Assembly (NCBI GenBank): GCA_900544075.1
Contig: UQTJ01000005.1
Span: 44,697 to 108,696 of the forward strand
Origin: an uncultured Bacteroides sp.
Lineage (GTDB): Bacteria; Bacteroidota; Bacteroidia; Bacteroidales; Bacteroidaceae
Reading direction: 5' to 3'
DNA length: 64,000 nt
The notes beneath the pieces are model-generated. The model had not been told where the DNA came from. It worked only from the letters and a program-made list of their open reading frames with translations, and ran no database searches. The position numbers were made by a program, and so were the translations under genes. Shown here piece after piece: positions 17,453-25,439 of the stretch. Every line of letters begins with the position of its first letter. Position 1 is the first letter of the stretch.

Positions 17453-18931
17453 TTACTTGTGTTTCTTCCAGAGTCTTGTCATGTCTTCAAGAGTCTTTCC
17501 TTTGGTTTCTGGAACCATTTTCCATACGAATACGGCTGCTATAACACAAATCACTCCGTAGAGTCCGTACACGAACATATGACCGAACTTAACTCCCATA
17601 TCTCCGGCACTCATGTTATACATAGGCAGGAATGTAGAAGATACTATGAAGTTGAATATCCACTGGAACGCTACAGCTATAGCTACGGCACCGCCACGAA
17701 TAGTATTAGGGAATATCTCTGCGATAAGAACCCAGCAGATAGGTCCCCAGCTGAACATGAACGAAGCACTATATATCATGATGCTTACTACAGGTACTAT
17801 AGCAGGAAGACCTGTTACTGCATTACTCAATGCTACGCCGAAAGCTCCGATAGCCATACCTATAGAGCCCCATATCAAGAGAGGTTTTCTTCCAAGACGT
17901 TCTACTGTAAATATAGCAAGCAGAGTAAACAGGATATTTACCACACCCATAAAAACTGTCTGAATCATAGGGTTACCCATACCCATGCTTTCAAATATAC
18001 GAGGAGCAAAATACAATACGGCGTTGATACCTACAGCCTGCTGGAACACACTAAGCATTATACCTACGAATATTACAGTCCAACCGTAAGTAAACAGCTT
18101 TTCAGTCTTCTCTTCTGCTGTAGCCTTGATGTCCTGAAGAATAGCCTTAGCCTGAGTCAGACCATTGATTCTGCTCAATACGAACAAAGCCTTTTCATCC
18201 TTACCTACCATTGCAAGATATCTCGGTGTTTCAGGAACAAGCAAAACGAGCAATGTGAAAAGTCCTGCAGGAACAGCCTCGCTCACGAACATAAGCCTCC
18301 AGCCTGTTTCTATAGTCCACGCAGCTTCTCCCGGATTTAAAATCTGATTGACGCCCTCTACCGCCTTGATAACAGGGTTTATATTGTCTCCCAAAATAAG
18401 GAAATTAACGAAATAAACTACCAGCTGACCGAATATGATTGCAAACTGGTTCCATGAAACCAATGTACCACGGATGTTGCTTGGAGCAATCTCGGCAATA
18501 TACATCGGGCATATGGCTGAAGCCAGACCAACACCTACTCCCCCTAAAACACGATAAAAGTTGAAAGCTATCAATAATGAATATGTAGGTTTTCCATAAT
18601 CAAAGAAAAGGAATTCCGGCCAATACGAGCCCAATGCGGAAAGGAAAAACATGATACCCGCCATGAACAGCGAGTTCTTACGTCCGAAACGTGATGCAAA
18701 GAAACCTGATATGGCACTACCGATGATACAACCTATCAGCGCACTTGAAGAAGTAATGCCATGCCATGCATCTGTATAAGTAAAGTCACTTGCACCCATG
18801 AAGAATGCCTGAAGTCCTTTTTCAGCTCCGGAGATTACGGCTGTATCATATCCGAATAACAATCCGCCCAATACAGCAACGAGGACTATGGAAAAGAGAT
18901 AGGCTTTGCTGCCTTTTTCTGTATTATTCAT
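17453..18931 (-). CDS. xylE: D-xylose:H+ symporter XylE
   Basis: A 492-residue major-facilitator sugar porter with twelve helices. Sugar-porter signatures are present: GGLLFGYDTAVISG in helix 1, RFGRKNS after helix 2, PMYIAEIAPSNIRG after helix 4, QQAVGINAVLYFAPRIF in helix 7, ERLGRKPLL, and the terminal VPETKGKTLEDM. It imports D-xylose, and by similarity other pentoses or glucose, with protons. As the last gene of the xylose operon it feeds XylA. A long hairpin separates it from xylA and may lower its expression. Confidence 0.93.
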   Translation of the reverse strand: MNNTEKGSKAYLFSIVLVAVLGGLLFGYDTAVISGAEKGLQAFFMGASDFTYTDAWHGITSSSALIGCIIGSAISGFFASRFGRKNSLFMAGIMFFLSALGSYWPEFLFFDYGKPTYSLLIAFNFYRVLGGVGVGLASAICPMYIAEIAPSNIRGTLVSWNQFAIIFGQLVVYFVNFLILGDNINPVIKAVEGVNQILNPGEAAWTIETGWRLMFVSEAVPAGLFTLLVLLVPETPRYLAMVGKDEKALFVLSRINGLTQAKAILQDIKATAEEKTEKLFTYGWTVIFVGIMLSVFQQAVGINAVLYFAPRIFESMGMGNPMIQTVFMGVVNILFTLLAIFTVERLGRKPLLIWGSIGMAIGAFGVALSNAVTGLPAIVPVVSIMIYSASFMFSWGPICWVLIAEIFPNTIRGGAVAIAVAFQWIFNFIVSSTFLPMYNMSAGDMGVKFGHMFVYGLYGVICVIAAVFVWKMVPETKGKTLEDMTRLWKKHK

Positions 18932-18967
18932 AATAACAAGATTTTTAATTAATGAAAAACGAAAGAA

Positions 18968-19018
18968 GTCGGTACACTGCTGTCATAGGTCTATAACCGC
19001 CGACAGCCGTGCGCCGAC
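18968..19018 (-). other. Intercistronic hairpin between xylA and xylE
   Basis: Two 17-nt arms (18968-18984 and 19002-19018) pair with two mismatches and one G-U across a 17-nt loop. No long T-run follows directly, so it looks like an mRNA processing, stability or partial-termination element rather than a full terminator. Confidence 0.65.
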
Positions 19019-19047
19019 CATGTTCTGACTATTTTACTAATCAGATA

Positions 19048-20364
19048 TTAGCAATACATATTTACAATAGCCTCGTAAAGTTCCTGCTTACCGCTTGTCT
19101 GTTTTGGTTCGCCGTTAGCCTTAGCATAAGCCACAACATCTTCAAGAGTAAGTTTTCCTTCTTCGAATTCTTTACCCTTACCGCTGTCGAATGAAGAGTA
19201 ACGGTCAGCAAGCATCTTCTTGTATGGAGATTCTTCGAGCAAACGAGCTGCATTTTCAAGAGCGCGAGCCATAGCATCCATACCTGCGATGTGAGCGATG
19301 AAGATATCTTCAAGGTCAGTAGAGTTACGACGAGTCTTAGCATCGAAGTTAGTACCACCGTTTCCAAGACCACCGCCACGGATAATCTGCATCATAGCCT
19401 GAATCAGTTCGTAGTTGTCGATTGGGAACTGGTCTGTATCCCATCCGTTCTGATAGTCACCGCGGTTAGCGTCGATAGAACCAAGCATACCGTTGTCAAC
19501 AGCTACTGCAAGTTCGTGTTCGAATGTGTGACCGGCAAGAGTAGCGTGGTTTACTTCGATATTAACTTTGAAGTCCTTGTCAAGGTTGTGAGCTTTCAAG
19601 AAACCGATAACTGTTTCAGTGTCTACATCATACTGGTGCTTAGATGGTTCCATTGGTTTTGGTTCGATAAGGAATGTACCGGTAAAGCCTTTAGAACGAG
19701 CATAGTCGCGAGCGAGAGTCAACATCTGAGCCAAGTGTTCTTTTTCACGTTTCTGGTCTGTGTTAAGAAGTGACATATAACCTTCACGTCCGCCCCAGAA
19801 TACATAGTTAGTACCGCCAAGTTCGATAGTAGCGTCGATAGCATTCTTAATCTGAACAGCAGCACGGGCTACAACGTCGAAATCAGGGTTTGTAGCAGCA
19901 CCGTTCATATAGCGAGCGTGTCCGAATACGTTTGCAGTACCCCACAACAGTTTGATACCGGTTTCAGCCTGTTTCTGTTTCAGGTAAGCAACAACTTCTT
20001 TCAGATTAGCTTCATATTCTTCGATTGTTTCAGCTTCGTCACAAAGGTCAACATCGTGGAAGCAGTAATATTCGATACCCAATTTCTGCATGATTTCGAA
20101 TCCTGCATCAGCTTTATCTTTAGCAGCCTGAACTTTATCAGCACTTGTTTTCCATGGGAAAGATTTTGTACCGCCACCGAACTGGTCACCACCTTCAGCG
20201 CAAAGTGTGTGCCACCATGCCATAGAGAATTTCAACCAGTCTTTCATTTTCTTGCCCAAAACTACTTTTTCAGCGTCATAATAGCGGAAAGCCATAGGGT
20301 TCTTGCTTTCTACACCTTCAAATTTGATTTTCTCAATTCCAGGGAAATACTCTTTTGTTGCCAT
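19048..20364 (-). CDS. xylA: Xylose isomerase
   Basis: A 438-residue xylose isomerase converting D-xylose to D-xylulose with divalent metal. Active-site segments are present: YCFHDVD with the catalytic His/Asp, IEPKPMEPSKHQYD with metal-binding Glu and Lys, and NHATLAGHTFEHEL. The C-terminal SGKQELYEA is typical. I start it at the ATG giving MATKEYFPGIEKI; a TTG three codons upstream is in frame but unnecessary. The operon order is regulator-xylB-xylA-xylE. Confidence 0.97.
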   Translation of the reverse strand: MATKEYFPGIEKIKFEGVESKNPMAFRYYDAEKVVLGKKMKDWLKFSMAWWHTLCAEGGDQFGGGTKSFPWKTSADKVQAAKDKADAGFEIMQKLGIEYYCFHDVDLCDEAETIEEYEANLKEVVAYLKQKQAETGIKLLWGTANVFGHARYMNGAATNPDFDVVARAAVQIKNAIDATIELGGTNYVFWGGREGYMSLLNTDQKREKEHLAQMLTLARDYARSKGFTGTFLIEPKPMEPSKHQYDVDTETVIGFLKAHNLDKDFKVNIEVNHATLAGHTFEHELAVAVDNGMLGSIDANRGDYQNGWDTDQFPIDNYELIQAMMQIIRGGGLGNGGTNFDAKTRRNSTDLEDIFIAHIAGMDAMARALENAARLLEESPYKKMLADRYSSFDSGKGKEFEEGKLTLEDVVAYAKANGEPKQTSGKQELYEAIVNMYC

Positions 20365-20433
20365 AATATTCAAAATTTAAAAAGTTAATATTAAAGTTGA
20401 AATTTTATTTGTTCTTGTTTATTGTTTTATTTA

Positions 20434-21915
20434 TCAGATTTTTTCCAGATATTCTACCCAGCGTCCGTATGCTTCTGCATATGCAGCGGCATCCTGTGCC
20501 TTAGGCTCTATCACCTGAAGTTTTTCGAGTGTCGCAAATGCCTCGTTGTTGTCCTTATAGATTCCTGCACCCATACCGGCACCCTTGGCAGCACCTACCG
20601 AGCCGTCAGTATCATAAAGTTCGATTGTAGCACCTGTCACACCAGCAAGTGTTTCGCGGAAGATTGGGCTAAGGAACATATTGGCATGACCTGCATGAAT
20701 CTTGTGTACGTCCATACCCATACCTTTCATTATGTCGATACCATACTTGAATGAGAATACGATACCTTCCTGTGCGGCACGGATAATGTGGTTGCGTGTA
20801 TGAAGATTGAAGTTTACACCGTTGATAGAACATCCTGTTTCCTTGTTCTGAAGCATACGTTCCGCACCGTTACCGAATGGCAATATACTTACGCCACCTG
20901 CTCCGATTGGTGCCTGAGCAGCCAAATCATTCATCTCTGCGTATGAAACACCTTCCGGAACTACCGTACGCTTAATCCATGAGTTAAGGATACCTGTACC
21001 ATTGATACACAGCAATACTCCAAGACGTGTCTGCTCTTCAGTGTGATTAACGTGAGCGAATGTATTTACTCTCGATTTCGGGTCGTAATTTACTTTACCG
21101 TTTACACCATAAACAACACCCGATGTTCCTGCTGTAGATGCGATTTCTCCAGGATTGAACACATTAAGCGACAATGCATTGTTAGGCTGGTCACCTGCAC
21201 GGTATGTCACAGGAATACCTTCTTTCAGTCCCAATTCCTGGGCTGCAGCTGCAGTAACTCTTCCCTGTTCAGAGAATGTAGGTTTGATATCTGCTATGAT
21301 AGACTTGTCGAAACCGTAATAGTCCATAAGGAAACCGGCTACACAGTTGTTCTTGAAATCCCAGAACATACCTTCTGACAAGCCTGAGACAGTTGTACAG
21401 ATTTCACCTGTCAGTCGCATTGCGATATAATCGCCCGGAAGCATTATCTTATATATCTTCTCGAATATTTCCGGTTCGTTTTCCTTTATCCATGCAAGTT
21501 TTGATGCTGTAAAGTTGCCCGGTGAGTTAAGAAGATGTGACAGACATTTCTCCTCGCCTATTGTCTGGAATGCCTTCTGACCATAAGGAACAGCTCTTGA
21601 GTCGCACCAGATGATAGCAGGACGAAGTACATTCTGATTCTTATCTACACACACGAGTCCGTGCATCTGATACGAAATACCTATCGCCTTTATATCTTCA
21701 GCCTTAACTCCTGACTCAGCCATAATTGCCTTAGTGGAAAGCTTCAGATTCTCCCACCAGTTAGCCGGTTCCTGTTCAGCCCATCCTTGCTTGACAGCTA
21801 TAATAGCTGCTTCTGTTTTCGGATAAAAAGCCGAAGCCACACATTTGCCTGTAAGGGCATTTACCAAACTCGCCTTTACAGACGAACTACCAATATCATA
21901 TCCTAATAAATACAT
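20434..21915 (-). CDS. xylB: Xylulokinase
   Basis: A 493-residue FGGY-family sugar kinase that phosphorylates D-xylulose to D-xylulose 5-phosphate for the pentose-phosphate pathway. Visible marks are the N-terminal ATP-grasping LGYDIGSSSVKASLV, YQMHGLVCVD near residue 87, IIWCDSRA, and the C-terminal ATP site GAAKGAGMGAG. It lies 18 nt after the regulator gene, and xylA follows about 70 nt later. Confidence 0.95.
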   Translation of the reverse strand: MYLLGYDIGSSSVKASLVNALTGKCVASAFYPKTEAAIIAVKQGWAEQEPANWWENLKLSTKAIMAESGVKAEDIKAIGISYQMHGLVCVDKNQNVLRPAIIWCDSRAVPYGQKAFQTIGEEKCLSHLLNSPGNFTASKLAWIKENEPEIFEKIYKIMLPGDYIAMRLTGEICTTVSGLSEGMFWDFKNNCVAGFLMDYYGFDKSIIADIKPTFSEQGRVTAAAAQELGLKEGIPVTYRAGDQPNNALSLNVFNPGEIASTAGTSGVVYGVNGKVNYDPKSRVNTFAHVNHTEEQTRLGVLLCINGTGILNSWIKRTVVPEGVSYAEMNDLAAQAPIGAGGVSILPFGNGAERMLQNKETGCSINGVNFNLHTRNHIIRAAQEGIVFSFKYGIDIMKGMGMDVHKIHAGHANMFLSPIFRETLAGVTGATIELYDTDGSVGAAKGAGMGAGIYKDNNEAFATLEKLQVIEPKAQDAAAYAEAYGRWVEYLEKI

Positions 21916-21932
21916 GTTATTATAGTTTTAGA

Positions 21933-22655
21933 TTATCTTCTTGTTTTATTATAAATCTTTTTGTCAAATCTGTAATACCTTGCCGCTCTGTGCGACACTC
22001 CCTGCTGGAACTCATCCATCGGGATGACGTAATCCATCATCATTATCTTCTTATGGAAGTTTCTCACGTCAATCTGCTTGCCGTAAAGGACTTCGTAAAG
22101 AACTCTCAACTGCAACGCGGTAAACTTTCGCGGAAGCAAATCAAACAAACACGACGGATTGAACTCGACATACTGACGGATGTACTTCATAGCTTCCTCG
22201 ATTATCAGATTATGGTCGAACGCCAAATCTTTCACCTCATCCAAAGGCACCCACTCAGCCTGGAAATTTTCAAGATTCTTGTTCAATGCCCTGTCAATCT
22301 TCACGAGTGAGAGATATGCGATAGTAACGATACGCTCCACTTTCGCCTTTTCCGCTCTTTCAAGCCATCTGACATCTTTGGGATTCTTTGTTCTGTCCCT
22401 CGAACCGAAAGCCTTGAACTGCATAAGGTTGACATTCTTGAATCCTGTCAGTTCATTCAACACACGCATAGCGGCACCATCCAAATCCTCATCCATATAT
22501 ATAAGACTACCAGGTAATTTCATATCATGAAATACTTCTCCGCTATCCTCTCCTATTCGCCTGAGAAGAAGTACTCTCAGACGTTCTCCATCGAATCCTA
22601 CTACTACGCAGTCAACGGAAATATGATTGTTAGCCAAAGGCATTTTGTGTTCCAT
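21933..22655 (-). CDS. NUDIX-domain transcriptional regulator of the xylose operon
   Basis: A 240-residue protein with an N-terminal NUDIX-like fold (about 10-140: VVVGFDGERLRVLLLRRI, then KLPGSLIYMDEDLDGAAMRVLNELTG) and a C-terminal winged helix (about 160-235: LPRKFTALQLRVLYEVLYGKQIDVRNFHKKI). In the NUDIX box the catalytic Glu pattern is degraded, so it should bind rather than cleave a ligand. Bacteroides AraR/XylR-type regulators share this design and repress until a sugar or sugar derivative is bound. As first gene of the operon it is probably autoregulated. A start four codons later is possible. Confidence 0.88.
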   Translation of the reverse strand: MEHKMPLANNHISVDCVVVGFDGERLRVLLLRRIGEDSGEVFHDMKLPGSLIYMDEDLDGAAMRVLNELTGFKNVNLMQFKAFGSRDRTKNPKDVRWLERAEKAKVERIVTIAYLSLVKIDRALNKNLENFQAEWVPLDEVKDLAFDHNLIIEEAMKYIRQYVEFNPSCLFDLLPRKFTALQLRVLYEVLYGKQIDVRNFHKKIMMMDYVIPMDEFQQGVSHRAARYYRFDKKIYNKTRR

Positions 22656-22684
22656 TCTATATGTGTTTATCTGTTTTCCGAGTG

Positions 22685-22716
22685 CAAATAAAAAGCATTA
22701 TTTCTAATTAAACAAG
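22685..22716 (-). promoter_or_regulatory. Probable xylose operon promoter
   Basis: On the minus strand CTTG (22716-22713), a 20-nt spacer and TTTATTTG (22692-22685) approximate the Bacteroidetes -33/-7 pattern, 30 nt before the regulator start codon. Confidence 0.5.
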
Positions 22717-23050
22717 AAATAAAAGAAAAATTTTCAGCACGCATATATCACTTATTTTCAATTAGATACATATCATAGCAAATACAATATCCATACATCA
22801 TCTTTTCGTATAAGATACAATATGTATTTTTCATTACAGTACCGCAAAAGAGCAATAGCGCACAAACAGAAATCAAATTATTTATATTACAGACATTTAC
22901 AAATATATTTCATTTATATTTCAGGATTAGGTTATTGTATTTTTCATACAACAGGTTTTTTGAGGGCTTTTTCAATAAATGTTATGTTTTTTTACCTCAA
23001 CGTCCAACTGTTAAAAAATCAAAACCGATTTCTGCAGTATATAAGAAAAA

Positions 23051-23085
23051 CGCTCTGTAAAACCTGAAACCGGTTCTACAGAGCG
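23051..23085 (-). terminator. Terminator of the lon-tgt-lptF/G operon
   Basis: A 14-bp stem (23051-23064 with 23072-23085, one G-U pair) with a 7-nt loop is followed on the minus strand by five Ts. It lies about 30 nt past the LptF/G stop. Confidence 0.85.
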
Positions 23086-23116
23086 TTTGTCAATTATTGT
23101 CTGTTTGAATTTTCTG

Positions 23117-24247
23117 TTATTTCGGAGCCTTCATATACAAGTAAATTGCTATAATAAGGAACAGGATATTAGGAATCCATACCGCCAATATAGGAGGAAC
23201 ATTTCCACTTATGGCGAATGTTGCCGAGATTGTCTGGAAGAGGATGTATGATGCACTCAGGCCCAACCCGACTCCAAGGTTCATACCCATTCCTCCCTTA
23301 ACTTTCTTCGACGAAAGCGAAGCGCCTATAAGAGTAAGGATAAATGCAGCAAAAGGGCTTGCAATACGCTTATAATACTCCACCTCGAACTCTTTAATAT
23401 TGGCAAATCCTCGACGTTTCTGATTATCAATGTATTCCTTCAGGTCCGGACTCGTAAGAGTTTCAAACTGGTCCATCGTGATAAGGAAATCCTGAGGTTC
23501 CATATTTATTATGGTATCAAGCCTTTCACCCTTGGTAATAACCTCTTTCATACCTTTCATCTCTCTTATCATATAATCCCTTACTATCCATCTGTGCAAC
23601 TTGGTAGTATCGTACGTCGCACGTCGTGCAGTCAGATGAGATACCAATTTATTATCCTCGAACTTATCAAGCGAGAATCTGTAGCCCGTAAGGTTATAAT
23701 TCTCATATCTTTCCATATAAGCTATCGTGGAAGTGTCAACCACAAGCTGGATGTTTCTGGCATAGTTGACTTTCTTCTTGCTCTTATATTGGGTTTCAAA
23801 GTTTATTCTTGTCGTATTACCCTTGGGAATGTAATATGAGCTGAGAATATAGCTTCCGGCAGCAATAATGGCAGCAGACAAGAAATAAGGCACCAGCAAC
23901 CTCTTGAAGCTCATACCTGTAGAGAACATAGCGATTATCTCAGAGTTCTCAGCCAACTTACTGGTAAAGAATATCACAGATATGAAGATAAACAGCGGGC
24001 TGAAAAGATTGGCATAATACGGCACGAAGTTGAAGTAGTAATCAAATATAATAGCCTCAACAGGCGCCTTATTATTAATAAAGCGGTCGATATTCTCATT
24101 GATATCAAACACGACAGATATCGACAGGATTAGCGTCAGGGCAAAAAAGAATGTGCCCAGAAACTTCTTCATAATATATCTGTCTATCTTTTTCAGCCAA
24201 AAGCGTTTCAGATATTTATCCTTGAATTTTATCAGTTTATCTTTCAT
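23117..24247 (-). CDS. LptF/LptG family lipopolysaccharide export permease
   Basis: A 376-residue permease of the LptF/G family. Three N-terminal helices (about 28-135, including MKKFLGTFFFALTLILSISVVFD) precede a periplasmic beta-jellyroll domain. Three C-terminal helices with SPFAAFILTLIGASLSSKK, the usual coupling region, and GVGLGLSASYILFQ complete it. With LptB it lifts LPS out of the inner membrane. I start it at ATG 24247, two codons after an in-frame TTG. It is the last gene of a likely lon-tgt-lpt operon, 38 nt after tgt. Confidence 0.9.
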   Translation of the reverse strand: MKDKLIKFKDKYLKRFWLKKIDRYIMKKFLGTFFFALTLILSISVVFDINENIDRFINNKAPVEAIIFDYYFNFVPYYANLFSPLFIFISVIFFTSKLAENSEIIAMFSTGMSFKRLLVPYFLSAAIIAAGSYILSSYYIPKGNTTRINFETQYKSKKKVNYARNIQLVVDTSTIAYMERYENYNLTGYRFSLDKFEDNKLVSHLTARRATYDTTKLHRWIVRDYMIREMKGMKEVITKGERLDTIINMEPQDFLITMDQFETLTSPDLKEYIDNQKRRGFANIKEFEVEYYKRIASPFAAFILTLIGASLSSKKVKGGMGMNLGVGLGLSASYILFQTISATFAISGNVPPILAVWIPNILFLIIAIYLYMKAPK

Positions 24248-24285
24248 ATACAACGAAACAGTGTTTACTTAAAGACAGGTATCTG

Positions 24286-25416
24286 TTACAATCGAGTAGA
24301 CAATCGTTCCACCATAGCAGGTTTCCAGGTAGCAAAATCGCCGGCAATAATATGTGCTCTTGCTTCCTTGACAAGCCATAGGTAGAATGCCAGATTATGT
24401 ATTGATGCTATCTGCAATGCAAGCAACTCCTCTGCATGGAACAGATGACGCAGGTATGCACGGCTATACAGCGTATCTACATACGACGCTCCGTCGGCCT
24501 CAATAGGAGAATAATCCTTCTCCCATTTCTTGTTGCGCATGTTCATGATTCCGTTCTTCGTGAACAGCATTCCGTTTCGTCCGTTTCGTGTAGGCATAAC
24601 GCAGTCGAACATATCTACCCCTCGCTCTATTCCTTCAAGTATGTTAACAGGAGTACCTACTCCCATGAGGTATCTCGGCTTGTCTGTAGGCAGAATCTCG
24701 TTAACCACTTCTATCATTTCATACATCTTTTCAGTAGGTTCTCCAACTGCCAGACCACCGATAGCATTACCATCAGCACCCTTTGATGCTATATACTCGG
24801 CCGAACGCTTACGCAAGTCAGGATATACACATCCCTGGACTATAGGGAACAATGATTGATTATAACCGTATTTTGGTTCAGTTTCATTGAATCTTGTAAT
24901 ACATCTGTCCAACCATCTGTGAGTAAGCTCCATTGACTTCTTGGCATAATTATAATCTGATGTACCTGGTGCACACTCATCAAATGCCATCATTATGTCC
25001 GCTCCTATCGTACGCTCGATATCCATAACTCTTTCAGGAGTGAATAAATGTTTAGAGCCATCAATGTGTGAACGGAATTCCACTCCCTCCTCACGCATCT
25101 TTCTAATGCCGGACAATGAAAATACCTGGAAACCGCCACTGTCAGTAAGCATTGGACGGTCAAAGCCATTGAACTTATGCAAGCCTCCGGCACCTTCGAT
25201 TACTTCCAGTCCCGGACGCAGATACAGGTGATAAGTATTTCCTAAAATAATCTGTGCCTTGATATCTTCTTTAAGCTCAGGGAGTTGTACACTCTTAACT
25301 GTTCCCAAAGTACCAACAGGCATAAAAATCGGAGTTTCTATCCGGCCGTGATCGGTAGTTATCAACCCTGCTCTTGCATTTGTCTTGGAGTCTGTATATT
25401 GTAATTCAAATTTCAT
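24286..25416 (-). CDS. tgt: tRNA-guanine transglycosylase, zinc Cys ligands absent
   Basis: A 376-residue Tgt, which swaps guanine-34 for preQ1 in queuosine tRNAs. Active-site segments are intact: TDSGGFQVFSLS with the first catalytic Asp, GGLAVGEP, and MPTRNGRNG after the nucleophile region VDMFDCVMPTR. In the canonical enzyme a Cys-x-Cys-x2-Cys cluster and a later His bind structural zinc. Here the matching stretch, about residues 305-320 (EADGASYVDTLYSRAYLRH), has no Cys at all, although the His of ASIHN remains. The rest is full length, so it is likely active without that zinc site. It lies 23 nt after lon. Confidence 0.94.
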   Translation of the reverse strand: MKFELQYTDSKTNARAGLITTDHGRIETPIFMPVGTLGTVKSVQLPELKEDIKAQIILGNTYHLYLRPGLEVIEGAGGLHKFNGFDRPMLTDSGGFQVFSLSGIRKMREEGVEFRSHIDGSKHLFTPERVMDIERTIGADIMMAFDECAPGTSDYNYAKKSMELTHRWLDRCITRFNETEPKYGYNQSLFPIVQGCVYPDLRKRSAEYIASKGADGNAIGGLAVGEPTEKMYEMIEVVNEILPTDKPRYLMGVGTPVNILEGIERGVDMFDCVMPTRNGRNGMLFTKNGIMNMRNKKWEKDYSPIEADGASYVDTLYSRAYLRHLFHAEELLALQIASIHNLAFYLWLVKEARAHIIAGDFATWKPAMVERLSTRL

Positions 25417-25439
25417 ATATAAACTATTATGGCAGTAAT

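Larger units (their letters stand above)
22656..23116. other. 461-nt region with xyl promoter and lptF/G-operon terminator
   Basis: AT-rich sequence without a credible gene. It contains the likely xyl promoter near 22700 and the terminator of the lon-tgt-lptF/G operon at 23051-23085. No clear regulator operator palindrome could be picked out by eye. Confidence 0.6.

Noticed and set aside
17459..18340. Open frame of 293 codons antisense to xylE
   Set aside because: It mirrors the codons of a clear transporter and has a composition rich in Tyr, His and Ser with no domain; a shadow of xylE.
22822..23067. Open frame of 81 codons in the xyl upstream region
   Set aside because: Ends within the terminator stem, no promoter or family, AT-rich composition; chance.
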